From Echria macrotheca (Eukaryota; Ascomycota; Sordariomycetes; Sordariales; Schizotheciaceae): a stretch of 64,000 nucleotides of DNA. The notes below the pieces were generated by a model. It was not told where the DNA came from and did no database searches. It was given only the letters and a program-made list of their open reading frames with translations. Of the stretch, positions 1-9,561 are shown piece by piece (position 1 is the first letter of the stretch; each line of letters begins with the position of its first letter). The DNA is taken from contig MU839835.1 in NCBI GenBank assembly GCA_030411725.1, positions 434,001 to 498,000 on the forward strand. The letters run 5' to 3'. The position numbers and the translations under genes were made by a program.

Positions 1-511
1 CGGAGGCTGCTTCGAGGGGAGATCAAGGAAATGGAGATCGTGCCAGAATCCATGCTCGCTTCGCTACTCCAAGGGAATGCGACCCAGAAAGTCGGACTGC
101 ACGTATCCCACGTCGAGCGTTTCACGGAATCCGAGCCAGGTGTGAGAGGAGGATTCGCCGCAACTGCCTTGGACGAGGTGCTCGGACGAGCAAGGTTGCG
201 GACGGACTGGGAGGTGGTCGGATTATCCGGTAGGAGAAGACTTCAAGTTCACTTCCTAGGTACCATCTGCTGACGAAGAAGCCCTCACCGCCACGCCGGC
301 GGGGAAGAAGACCTTCCAGAGATTGGGGTTCGAGCCGACGGGATACAGGGAGACATTCATCCAGCGTGCGACTGAGGGAGACAGCGCCGCGTCGATGGAG
401 GGGGCCATTGAGATGATCTGCACGTATCCGGGTGATGAGATGGAGACGCATATCGAAAGCTCCTGTATTGTATCGGCATCTGAGATGGCCGTTAGGTACT
501 GCTATCCCTGA
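1..511 (+). CDS. Possible 3' end of a gene entering from the left (uncertain)
   Basis: A frame open from base 1 runs to a stop at 271-273. A second open frame covers about 260-511 and ends in TGA after 509. The two can be joined in phase by a short intron with donor near 214 or 217 (GTGGTC or GTCGGA) and acceptor TAG at 257-259, about 43-46 nt long; neither donor is a good consensus. The downstream part reads KTFQRLGFEPTGYRE, which resembles the C-terminal LGF..GY.E segment of GNAT acetyltransferases, but no acetyl-CoA binding motif is visible because the upstream part is outside the window. A real gene end, a pseudogene or chance frames are all possible. Confidence 0.25.
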
Positions 512-580
512 ATTTACACAAGACTCGCCGACCAAAGGGGCGGCTGAATTGCCGGTATACGTAACCACATGATATGCAAT

Positions 581-662
581 GGCGTGGTGGCAGAGTGGTC
601 TAATGCGCAAGACTAGAAATCTTGTTCCTTCGGGAGCGTCTGTTCGAATCAGGCCCACGTCG
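581..662 (+). tRNA. tRNA-Ser (anticodon AGA)
   Basis: An 82-nt type II tRNA. The acceptor GGCGTGG pairs with CCACGTC (one G-U pair) and is followed by discriminator G. The anticodon stem CAAGA/TCTTG encloses loop CTAGAAA, giving anticodon AGA. An extended variable arm with a CCTTCGGG hairpin precedes a T-arm carrying GTTCGAATC. No intron. It is the first of three tRNA genes within about 530 bp and the only one of them on the plus strand. Confidence 0.95.
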
Positions 663-898
663 AAAGTGCTTTGTCTGTGTACCCTGGCACACGGACTCGA
701 CTCATCTTTTTTTGTCTTCCTCACTACCTCCCAGCTGATCACCAGGAACTTTTTTTGAATGATGTCAGAGCCTGCGATTGCATTTGAGTCTTCCTGAGGT
801 GGTACACAGGTGCGTGGTTCAAAAAAAAAATTGGAACACGGATCCCACTCCTGTCTGGGTCTCCGGGATGCCTGGCAAAAAGAAGGCATCGAGGTCAT

Positions 899-987
899 CT
901 CTCCCGCCGGGAATTGAACCCGGGTCTCGAGCGAAGTCTTCCTAGAAGGTTGACAAGCTCACATACTGACCACTATACTACGGAAGA
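899..987 (-). tRNA. tRNA-Asp (anticodon GTC) with intron
   Basis: On the minus strand the acceptor TCTTCCG pairs with CGGGAGA and the discriminator is G. The D-arm reads TAGTATAGTGGTCAGTA, typical of eukaryotic tRNA-Asp. The anticodon stem TGAGC/GCTCG holds loop TTGTCA..C, anticodon GTC, interrupted after position 37 by an intron of about 17 nt at the canonical splice site. The T-arm is CCGGG TTCAATT CCCGG. Removing the intron leaves a 72-nt tRNA. Confidence 0.93.
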
Positions 988-1032
988 TTGTTGTGAATGT
1001 GCTGCATTCACCGTAGAATGGTTCTGCCTGGA

Positions 1033-1115
1033 CTCGGATACGGGGAGTCGAACCCCGGGCTGCTGAGCGTCTCTGAAGTTGAGAGTCAGCGATGTTACCG
1101 CTACACCATACCCGA
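1033..1115 (-). tRNA. tRNA-Glu (anticodon CTC) with intron
   Basis: On the minus strand the acceptor TCGGGTA pairs with TATCCGA (one G-U) with discriminator G. The D-arm TGGTGTAGCGGTAACAT is typical of tRNA-Glu. The anticodon stem GCTGA/TCAGC encloses CTCTCA, anticodon CTC, followed by an intron of about 12 nt after position 37. The T-arm is CGGGG TTCGACT CCCCG. It lies 45 bp from the tRNA-Asp gene on the same strand. Confidence 0.93.
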
Positions 1116-2266
1116 TTGTTGGAATTTGGTTGTCTTAAGCGCACTTATGAAGGGAAGGAAAATTCAGTGGGATGGAGACTGGAAGGTAGGAACAGTGGGT
1201 ACAACCCACATCGGCTGGAACCCAGCCAGCCAGCTTCTGACTCGTCAACATCTCCACCATGTTTGTCCCCGACTACGGCCCCGGCGAGAATGCTCCGAAG
1301 AGGAGGTTGGATGGCAGTAGTGATGACAACATCTCTTGACAAAATGTTGTCATTCAGCAGCGACTGGCAACAGATCCCCTGCACAGGCTGAGGAGGGTGT
1401 GCAACGCGATCTGCAATTCTACGGAAATTGCCCGTCTGTGGTTGGCCGGCCTCGACGAGATCAGGCTTGCGCTGCCTGGTGCATGACAGGCTGTCCCGAT
1501 TGTGGCTGCTTTTCGGGAGCCAGCTGTTATTAGCGGAGAGAATGATGCTGTGTCCTCAGAAACTGGGAAGGCCCTGTTCCGGCACTGTGGACGTCTGCAG
1601 TTTTCCACCCGTGCGACGCCAGGGGACTGGAAGCTTTGATGACAAGCATTTGCCGAGACATGTCTCTGGATCTTGGGTAGTATTTGATTCCGATCGTGAG
1701 GAAACATTTCCTAGATCTCTGGACTTAACTGCTATGGGGTAGCTTTCAGTTTCGAAGAAGGGCGTGATATACCCAATGGCGTGTCGAGACATGAAGGGAC
1801 CCGATGGCGGTTTCAACAAAAACTGGTCAGGTCGGAACCTCGTCCTAGGTTCCAGCGGCTACCGTCTTCAGCCACCTCCGTCAGAAACAGCACACCATCA
1901 GCCTCTTAACGGGTAGGTGCATACCAGGGGTCGATTTTCAAGAAAGCCCCCTTGCTATTCAAGTTTGCGGCCACGGATAGAGACTGAACGTTTTCGTGAT
2001 GACTTTGACAATTCGCCGATCAATTCCTCACTGAGAACCAGTGTGGCCCTGGCCGTGAACTTGACTTCTCCGAGGATACCAGAATCAAGCGGTTGAAGCG
2101 AGAGCAATCCAAGTATATAAACACAGTCCAGCTCCGTCTATGTGAAGGAAAAACAACCACAGAACAGCAGCAACAGTCTCATCCAGCCTTCTCCAGTCAG
2201 ATCCAAAACCGAGCAACCGATCTCCAACAACCCGCTTCTCTCCATCCCAAATCCCCATCAGCAAAC
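1116..2266. other. Intergenic, no gene seen; upstream region of the hydrophobin gene
   Basis: The open frames here are short, overlap on both strands and carry no recognisable motif. The last 150 bases hold a TATA box (2114-2121) and a CA-rich leader before the hydrophobin start codon. Confidence 0.6.
2114..2121 (+). promoter_or_regulatory. TATA box of the hydrophobin-like gene
   Basis: TATATAAA stands about 150 bp upstream of the ATG at 2267 and is followed by a CA/CT-rich leader, a common promoter layout for highly expressed fungal secreted proteins. The transcription start is not known. Confidence 0.5.
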
Positions 2267-2611
2267 ATGCAGGTCCTCACCATCACCACCCTCCTCATCA
2301 CCGCCATGTCCACGGCCGCTGCCCCGGCACCGGCGGCCGAGGGAAATACCCTGGTCGCCCGGGGCGGCACCCCGGCGCCCAGCTGCGCCGACAAGCCGGG
2401 CACGAAGCCCGTCTGCTGCGACGGACTCGTCCCGCTGGCGACCTGTACCGTCGTGGTTGCCGGTAAAATCTGCGGCTCTACGGCGTGCTGCGCCACCACC
2501 ACCCAGAATACTGTGAGCTAGACTGACAAGCTCTATTGGAATAATGTTAACGTAACGGTTTAGGGAGCCACGCTTGTCAACGTCAACATCGGCCAGATCT
2601 GCGTCCTCTGA
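2267..2611 (+). CDS. Small secreted hydrophobin-like protein
   Basis: Exons 2267-2512 and 2564-2611 give a 97-residue protein; the 51-nt intron starts GTGAG and ends TTTAG. The inner ATG was chosen because a signal peptide (about residues 1-19, MQVLTITTLLITAMSTAAA) begins there; the frame is open 58 codons further upstream but that part is not signal-like. The mature region has exactly eight cysteines in the hydrophobin order C-CC-C-C-CC-C, the last one encoded by exon 2. Spacings (9, 8, 8, 4, 19 residues between successive cysteine groups) are shorter than usual for class I, and the short third and fourth intervals also depart from class II, so class is left open. Hydrophobins are secreted and assemble at hydrophobic-hydrophilic interfaces such as spore and hyphal surfaces. 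An LVARGG segment could be a Kex2-like processing site. Confidence 0.82.
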
Positions 2612-2907
2612 GGCCGTCCGTGCTGCCTTGCCGGTCCCGTAAAGGCCAGGGGCAGGCCACGGGCAGGGTATGGGGTGGACAGTATGGAAAATCGGGGAGA
2701 CGTTTTTGCGGTTGTGGACTCTTTTCTGTTTGCCCAGGCCTGGGATGTTGTAGTAGCAGCCTATCCTTGACTTTCTTATCTTCTTTCTTTTCAATCTAAT
2801 CTCGTTGCCGGCTAAACCTGCATCAATAAAGGGATCGTGAGACGTTTTTGAATGCCTTCCTTGCGCATAAATCCACAGCTTGTTCTTTTTCGGCACGGGT
2901 TCTCGTC

Positions 2908-3690
2908 TTACATGTCTGAGTGTACACTGTCCATGTCACTCTCAACAGCAACCCATTCGCTCCCAGCTATACTCCCCTCCGTCCAACTCCTACATCCCTG
3001 AACAAACTCCCACTCCAAGTCCGCCGGTTCAACCCTCCCCCTTTCCCCATCCAGATTCCCAGACCAATCATCAACCTCCATCCCCATCACCTCCCCCGTC
3101 CCCTTCCTCCTTCTTTTATCCCTCCTCCTCACCCACCGCAGACTATAAACCACCCTCTCAATATCCCCCATCCCAAAATCCTCGGTCCTCTCCTCCTCCC
3201 ACGGCGCCCCATCCCCCATCTCTTCACCCATCTCCTCCCCAGGAAACCAAACCTCCCTATCCCTCGCCTCAGCACACCCCTCCTCCCGAAAGGCAGTCCA
3301 CCCCCTCCGCCACGCCTTCAAAGGCCCGACATGCATCAGATCGTAACAGCAATCGCATGTATACCGCACGACGCGATGGCGCCGCGCATGCGCCTCGAGG
3401 AGCGTGATAAAATGCGGTTTCTCAATCTTTTGTGTTTGATTTTTCGTGGTTTTGGTTTCCGAGTCCGAGTCCGAGTCGGACATGTCATCAGAGGTGGTCT
3501 TTTTCCACCGGTAGGCGCGGAGGTCGCCGTCGATGCGCATGATCTTGCGGCGCGGCCAGGGGAGGGGGTTGCGGTGGTGTTTGCCGCGGGGGTTGTTGTT
3601 GGGGTTTGCGGTGCTGGGGCGGCCTTGGATGTAGCGCGTTGTTTGTGGTGGGATGAGGGAGGAGTCGAATGACAAGGTTTCGAGGGACAT
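2908..3690 (-). CDS. Hypothetical acidic protein, 260 aa
   Basis: Single open frame of 260 residues starting ATG at 3690. It has a basic N-terminal part (GKHHRNPLPWPRRK, then KKTTS), an acidic Asp/Ser stretch (DDMSDSDSDSE), a CDCC cysteine cluster near residue 113, and an acidic, Trp-containing C-terminal part. No signal peptide, membrane segment or known domain is recognised. The opposite strand also has long frames, but those encode low-complexity Pro/Ser runs and look like shadows. The downstream gene on the same strand side is the hydrophobin, end to end. Confidence 0.5.
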   Translation of the reverse strand: MSLETLSFDSSLIPPQTTRYIQGRPSTANPNNNPRGKHHRNPLPWPRRKIMRIDGDLRAYRWKKTTSDDMSDSDSDSETKTTKNQTQKIEKPHFITLLEAHARRHRVVRYTCDCCYDLMHVGPLKAWRRGWTAFREEGCAEARDREVWFPGEEMGEEMGDGAPWEEERTEDFGMGDIERVVYSLRWVRRRDKRRRKGTGEVMGMEVDDWSGNLDGERGRVEPADLEWEFVQGCRSWTEGSIAGSEWVAVESDMDSVHSDM

Positions 3691-4189
3691 GGTGGTTGCG
3701 GGGTGTTTTTGATGGATATGGTGGTCTCCCCCGAGCTTTTTGGGTACCTAGGTTCCGGATCGGCGGTACGCTGACACGGAGTCGTGGAGATGTAGGTCTC
3801 CGCTCCGGGGATGATGTTGAGAGTTGAGACTGAGAAATACGGGCACAGATTTTGCGATAGGTTGATTTTCGCACGTTTTATATCCGCAAAGGAGAGCATC
3901 TCACTGTGATCATGGGGGTGCAGCGGCCAGCCGAGTTGGGAATGGCGCGGCCGTTGAGGACGGCGAGGACTCCAACGCCACATCCGCACCGGGTCTTGGC
4001 AAGGCTGAACGGCGTCGGGGAAATCCGGGGTGCTGACGGCAAGGATGCCGATGGTTGATCTTTTTCCCTTTTCAGATTCGAATTCAAACGACACGCCTTA
4101 AACCATCAAAGTCAAACCCCTTTGTGCTGAGACAGGATGAAATTGATTTTGGTATTGACCTGCTCTCGTCTCACTTCACTTACACGCCC
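3691..4189. other. Intergenic between two minus-strand genes
   Basis: About 500 bases holding the 3' flank of the thioesterase-like gene and the promoter of the hypothetical gene. A minus-strand frame runs through here into the hypothetical gene in another phase and shows no motif, so it is treated as non-coding. Confidence 0.5.
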
Positions 4190-5066
4190 TCAATACTTTG
4201 CAAACGCAACCTCGCCGTTTCCGCTGAACCAATCCTGCCCAGCATCAACAGCCGCGACGTGACCGGCCAGCTCCAGCCCCTTTTTCCTGCGTTCCTGAAT
4301 TTGTTCCTCCTCGCCCTCAGGAAGCAGCCCACAAGCACTCAAAAACTCCTCCGGGGGCACCGTCTTGCCGGCCCGCTTGATGACATACTTGGAGATGCAC
4401 GTCGCAAACGGAACAAACTTCTGCTCCTTCTTCTCGTCGGGAGCCTCCTCGGCGCGCCACGGCTGGTCAGAATACCGCGACGGCCGCGCCAGACCAGCCC
4501 GAACAAAGTGCGACACGAGATAAATCCACTTGTCGTCCCAGGTGAGCACGCGCGTCCAGATGTCGACCTTTTCGAACGGGCGGATCTCGCGCTTGAAGGT
4601 GCAGGTGATCCCTCCCAGGGCCGGGAAGACGCGGCGGCCCTGGTCGGCGTACCGCTTCAGGCCCTCGCGGAAGAGACAGAAGAAGTGAGCGCCGCGGGCC
4701 ATGTCCAGATCGGAGAGGTAAGTCGAGTTGGACTTGTGCATGCTCATGTCGAGATCGCCGGGGGGTGTGGTAGTAGCATAGATGGTGGGTTGGAAGATGG
4801 TTGGTGCATCTTGACCTGACTTAGAGATTGGGCGGTTGTTGAAGTGGTAATGTCGGAGGTAGGCGTACAAGATGCGGATCTGACATTGTCAGCTTGAACA
4901 CGGTCTCCATGTTTACAACGGATTGCCATACATGCCATGCAAAAGGGAGAGCTTTGGAAGCAAAGATCCCGTACAGGAGAAAGACGGCCAAGAACGGCGG
5001 GCCAAGCCAGGAGAGGAGGCCAAAGACCTGGGCCAAGACGACGGAAAACATGTTGGCGGACAACAT
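4190..5066 (-). CDS. THEM6/4HBT-type thioesterase-like protein
   Basis: Exons complement(4932-5066) and complement(4190-4879) joined by a 52-nt intron (GTATGG..TGTCAG, with a CTGAC branch site) give 274 residues. The join restores the continuous segment ALPFAWHIRILYAYLRHYHF, which matches the conserved region following the N-terminal membrane helix in fungal THEM6-like hot-dog proteins. Residues 8-38 form a hydrophobic helix (LAQVFGLLSWLGPPFLAVFLLYGIF), so the protein is probably membrane-anchored. The middle part (SDLDMARGAHFF...FKREIRPFEKVDIWTRVLTWDDKWIYLVSHFV) fits the single 4HBT-like fold. Such proteins are predicted acyl thioesterases but few have known substrates. It flanks the candidate peptide cluster; membership is not shown. 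Confidence 0.75.
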
Positions 5067-6200
5067 TCTGGGGAAATCAACAACAGAGACACAAGGTCAC
5101 GTCTAGCAAAAAGCACAGTTGAAACAGGCAACTCGTCGACTTTCAACAAGGTTGTTCCAACCACCTGGTAAGGCGTAAGGAACACGGGCCGTTGGGGGCC
5201 CGTGTTTTAACGCGGAATACGGCACGCCAATAAATGCTACGCCGCAAAACGGCTTGCCACGGTTCCATGGGACAACCTGCCGACCCCAGACCCGCCCCCC
5301 TCCCCCCTTCCCTCGATCGCATCGTTAATTTTCTCGATTTGCGGAAGGAGGCGAAATACCAACCAGATGAGCAGGAGAAGCATCCACGAGGCACAGAATG
5401 GCAAGTGGGTTGTAATTTACGCGATGCCAACCGCCGGCACAGCACCGCATCATCCCTAGGCATTGGGACGGAACACATACACCCAACCGACCGGTCAGTG
5501 CCCTGTCTGCCCCGTCAGCAGTCCGGGAACATCCGCTGTCCGAGCACACTCCTTGCTTGGCGATTTCTCATTGTTTGTACGATCGAACGACACCGAGCTG
5601 TAGGAAGCACGCACCACTGCACCTCCGCCGAATCGAGAAAAATTTCTCAAACATTTCTGCCCTGCTTAGCCTAGCCCAGCCCGGCCTGCCTGCCACCCAC
5701 TTGAGAAGGCACCAACAATCCTTCTCGATGCGACTCTGACTTTGCTCGCTTACGCCCAAGGCGACCACCACCTTTTTCCTCTCTTGTAAGTCTCTCTCGT
5801 GTGAAAGCGTATCCTTGGCGTGGATCCGTCTGGAAGCGTATCCGTCCATTTCCGTCCGTCCACTCCCAGCAAGTCGGGCTGTGCCGCCTAGCCGTCGGCC
5901 GTCAGCCGCTGTGCAGCTGTGTAAGGTAGGTATCGTACCTTTGTTGGTACCCTAATAAAGTGAACCCGAGAGCGAGGTAGGGCAGCCAGTAACCTTAAAG
6001 TAAAACCAAGGTGAGTCTGTTTGCCGTCTGGGTTCATCCTTAAAAACCACCGGCGAAGCGCCGATAATATTCCCGGCGATCTTTCCTTTCTCTGCCAAAA
6101 CTCCGCGCCCGCCCCTTTCCCCCCGAAAAGGACGAAACAATGCAAGCAGCCGCCGTCCGGAACCCAGATCCGCCGATCTACGGATGATTCCCCCCAAACA
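5067..6200. other. Intergenic between divergent thioesterase-like and bZIP-ankyrin genes
   Basis: A 1.1-kb divergent promoter region. No open frame with recognisable coding character. No exact match to the tox-box consensus ATCTCNCGNA was found on either strand. Confidence 0.5.
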
Positions 6201-7429
6201 ATGCCGACGACTCCCGCCCCGGCACGACCAGCAGCCCCGAGGACAAATGCCCCGGGCCCGGCCCCGCCCGCGCCCCCCTCCGGCCGGAGCCGCGCCGGCC
6301 GTCCGCCGAGCAACTCCTACATCGACCTAATGAAGCCCGGCGAGGACTGGACCGACCTGGACGCGACAGAGCGCCGCAAGATTAAGAACCGCCTAGCCCA
6401 GCGAGCCTATCGTAAGCTCTCGCCCCTTTTTCTTTACTTTTTTCCCGACTTACATGTAACCCCTTCTCTCCCGTCTTTGCCCGGCCAACAGGACGCAACA
6501 TGCGCGACAGGACAAAGGAGATCGAGATCCTCCGAAGCCAGATCAAAGATCTCCAACAAGCCACAGCTACTACTACCACTTCCTCTTCATCCTCCACCGC
6601 AGAAAAACATCCGTACCCAACTCCCGACAGCCCATCGTCTTCCTCAGCAGCAGCCATGTCACCACCCCCCGCAGGAGCAGCAGCAACAATGAGCGACCGA
6701 GACTGGATGCTCAGCACGTCCTGTCTCGACTGGACAACCACCACGTCCGCAGCAGCAGACATGGGCGGCACATCCCCAGGGATCATGACGACCGACCCCG
6801 ACGACATCAAGCCCGGAATAGCAATCTCAACAAGCCTGGGCAGCATGAGCCTCTCATCTGCAGACTGCCACCATCCAGGACTGTACCATACCCCGAACTG
6901 CTGGCCGCCGCCGCCGCCGCCGCCGCCACCGGCCACGACCTCATCACACACCACCTCTTTACACACCGGCAGTGGGCACCCACCACCACCACCAACTACC
7001 TTCCCCAGCCCAACACCCCGCTCCGGTATGACGGCCGACGATATCCTGATGGATAACCACCACAGCTTCCACCACCGACGAACATACATCCCGCCCTCGC
7101 CACCTCTTATTCCATCGACGACACCGCCCATGGGACATATTCTCCCCCATCCAATTCCCCCTTCCTCCCGAGGGACACCAACCCCCGGCCCTGGCCCCGA
7201 GGGCTGCGTCTGCTCCTCAGCCATGCACACACCCGACGCCAGCGAACCCCTCATCCACCTGGCCGTGGCGCATGGCAACCTGCACACGCTCCGCTTCCTG
7301 CTGCGCGACTGCCACGTTCCCGTAGACATGCGTGATAAAGCAGGCTACACCCCCTTGCAGCGGGCCGTCATCACAGGGCGGACCGACATGGTGGCGCTGC
7401 TGATCCAGCACGGCGCGGATCCATCATGA
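6201..7429 (+). CDS. bZIP-ankyrin (bANK) transcription factor, TOXE/Apf2-type
   Basis: Exons 6201-6411 and 6492-7429 (80-nt intron, GTAAGC..AACAG) give 382 residues. The intron splits the basic region; joining restores KNRLAQRAYRRNMRDRTKEIE (the N..AQRAYR fungal bZIP signature, about residues 61-80) with a short leucine-poor zipper following. The middle is rich in Ser, Thr and Pro, including a run of Pro at about 205-213. The C-terminus holds two ankyrin repeats (EPLIHLAVAHGNLHTLRFLL; GYTPLQRAVITGRTDMVALL). A bZIP basic region combined with C-terminal ankyrin repeats is the hallmark of TOXE, the HC-toxin regulator, and Apf2, the apicidin regulator. By analogy it should be the pathway-specific nuclear activator of the neighbouring NRPS cluster (inference). 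The start at 6201 was chosen over an in-frame ATG 60 codons upstream, whose extra sequence shows no motif. Confidence 0.85.
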
Positions 7430-7573
7430 ACCATACAAAGAGATACCAGCTGGAAATAGGGTCAGAAAGGAGGAATAATTGTATTTGCAAAACTCTGGGA
7501 TACTTGTACCGTAAGAAACTGGGAAGCAGCTAGGAATAGTGTTTAAAGCAATGGATCTCAAGGCAACTGCACC

Positions 7574-8744
7574 TCAGTACTCATCAAAGCCCGTAACCTC
7601 CCAGCACCAACCCTCGGTATCCTCTCGCTGTCCCTTCTGAATATCCACCATGATCCCAGCCAGCTGCATCAACTTGCTTTGGTCGCCGCCTTCAAACTGG
7701 AACTTCTCACCGGTGCCAAGTCGGTCTAATGCAATGACAGGCACAGCGGCAGCTGCCGTCCCGACAGCGATCACGCCATCCAGCTGGTGCAAGTCCGAGA
7801 ACCGAAGCTCCTTCCTCTCAATAGTCCATCCTTCACGCTTGGCGAGCGTCAACAAGCTGTCACTGGTAGCGCTCTCGATCGCATTCTTGCTCTCCGGCAC
7901 GACCAGCACATCGCGATCGTCAGCCATCCTATGGCCAAGAAATCCACTCGTGGCAAACTCCTCAACGAACTCATTGGTCCGACTGTCGAGATGCAGCGTG
8001 AGCTGATAGCCCATCTTGGCCGCCTTGGCAGCGTGCCGCCACACTGGTGCATAGTTGCCGCCGATCTTGAAGCCGCCGGTGCCGCGGGGTGCAGCGCGAT
8101 CAAATTCGTCACACACAACACCGCGGACGCCATGGATGCCGTGGTACGCCCTGGCAGGATGCACATAGACCGCCAACACCGACTCCTCGCAAGGGCCCAG
8201 GGGCAAGCCTGGGGAGGCACCGAAAAGCACCGGCCGGATGTACAGGAACCCGCCGGACTCGGTCGGAGGGACGTACTCGGCATTAGCGGCGACGGCCATC
8301 CGGATGCAGTCAAGCAGCAGCGGCTCCGGCGGGGGTGGGAGACACACGGCGGCGGCTGAGCGGCCCATGCGCGCAGCGTGAAACTGCGGGCGGAAGACGG
8401 CTATCGACGAATCGCCGTCAGGTCCAGTCTGGCGGTATGCCTTCAGACCCTCATAGCACTGTTGGCCATAGTTCAAGCCTGGACAGATACCGGATACGGT
8501 AATGTTGGGGTCTGTGACTAGGGTGGGTTCGGTCCATGTTTGGGTGGACAGGCGGAATCGCGTCTCCACGTGTCCGTTGACGGGCAGGTGCTTGGTCAGG
8601 TCGAGATTGGCCCAGTCTAGAATTAGATTGTTGGTACAGCTCCAGGGTTGTCTTGGCCAGGGTTGGGGCGGGAAGGAGAAACGTACCGATGCCAGGTTTG
8701 GGGGCCGGAGGAGGAGGAGGCGGAACGGTCTTGTCAGCTGCCAT
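7574..8744 (-). CDS. Branched-chain amino acid aminotransferase, TOXF/Apf4-type
   Basis: Exons complement(8687-8744) and complement(7574-8616), with a 70-nt intron (GTACGT..TTCTAG), give 366 residues. The short first exon encodes MAADKTVPPPPPPAPKPGI and joins in phase to DWANLDLTKHLPVNGHVETRF, the conserved start of fungal BCATs. An unspliced 412-residue frame exists but its N-terminus is intron read-through. Fold-type IV features are clear: LNYGQQCYEGLKAYR, the PLP lysine in GGFKIGGNYAP (about K203), and VGTAAAAVPV. The enzyme transfers an amino group between 2-oxo acids and branched-chain or similar amino acids. In HC-toxin and apicidin clusters the equivalent gene is thought to aminate the long-chain residue precursor. 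The usual EAGTMNFF-like segment reads EEFATSGFLG here. It converges on the bANK gene, 144 bp apart. Confidence 0.88.
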
Positions 8745-9561
8745 TTTCGGGTTCGGGTTAGGCCTGGGCGAGCAAAAAATGTGGCGGATTGCGCGAGATG
8801 AGAGCTAGCCACATGTAACGGGGCATATTGGGGGTCTGGGTCTGGGGCGACGGGTTGTGGTGGGACGATTTAAAGCGGTGGCTTTGGCGAAGGCCCTCGT
8901 CGGCCAGGGCGAGATTTGTGTAGTAAACAAATTCTGCGCAGTCATCAATTAGCGGCCCGAGGAGAGAATCAACAAGGGAGAGTGATTGGTTGCGAGGAAA
9001 ACCTAATTATTACCTCACCTTACTCCGGCCAGCTGCTGACCTCGGGAGAGAGGAGCCGCAGGCGCAGTGAGGCTGGAGTGCATACAGCATCTCTGGTCGG
9101 CGGGTTACGCATTGCAACGTAGGACGGGTGTTTGTTGGGTTGACCATCCTCTGAAGGAGCTGGTCACTAGTTGGGGATTCTGGGTGCGACGGGTAGCTGC
9201 AAGCACTGAGGTTGATGGGTTGTCCAAATTCCGCGTCGTTGCAAGTGCAAATGGAATGTGCAAGAGGTTTCAAGTTTTTCGTGACACTGTGGCCTCTGTT
9301 GTTGGCTCCAAATCCCGCAGCGTTGCTCCTTCCCGACCAGCGCTTCCTTCCACTATGAACCATAGTGCCTGCCAAATGCAGCACTGAGTCTGAAGATTTG
9401 ATCCAATGTCGCAAAGATAAGGCAAGGCAGAATCTGAGAGAAAAATTGCATTCTAAACAACGATTTGACAACTAACTCGACGAAATACATGAAATGGTAT
9501 CCAAAGCCAAGTTCCCAACCAACATCACGGAAGACAGGAAAAACAAAGAAACGGAACCAAA
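8745..9561. other. Intergenic between aminotransferase promoter and P450 3' end
   Basis: Contains the aminotransferase promoter, including the tox-box-like site, and the downstream flank of the P450. No further coding frame with a motif is seen. Confidence 0.5.
8790..8799 (-). promoter_or_regulatory. Tox-box-like motif upstream of the aminotransferase gene
   Basis: The minus strand reads ATCTCGCGCA, an exact match to the ATCTCNCGNA site reported for the bANK factor TOXE. It lies 46 bp upstream of the aminotransferase start codon, in the orientation of that gene. With eight fixed positions about two matches are expected by chance in 64 kb on both strands, and the only other one noticed lies inside the NRPS coding region (29487-29496). 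Confidence 0.35.

Noticed and set aside
122..898. 258-codon minus-strand frame
   Set aside because: It runs across the tRNA-Ser gene on the opposite strand and has no recognisable protein features.
2880..3672. Long plus-strand frames opposite the hypothetical gene
   Set aside because: Proline/serine low-complexity translation with no motif; they mirror the minus-strand gene.
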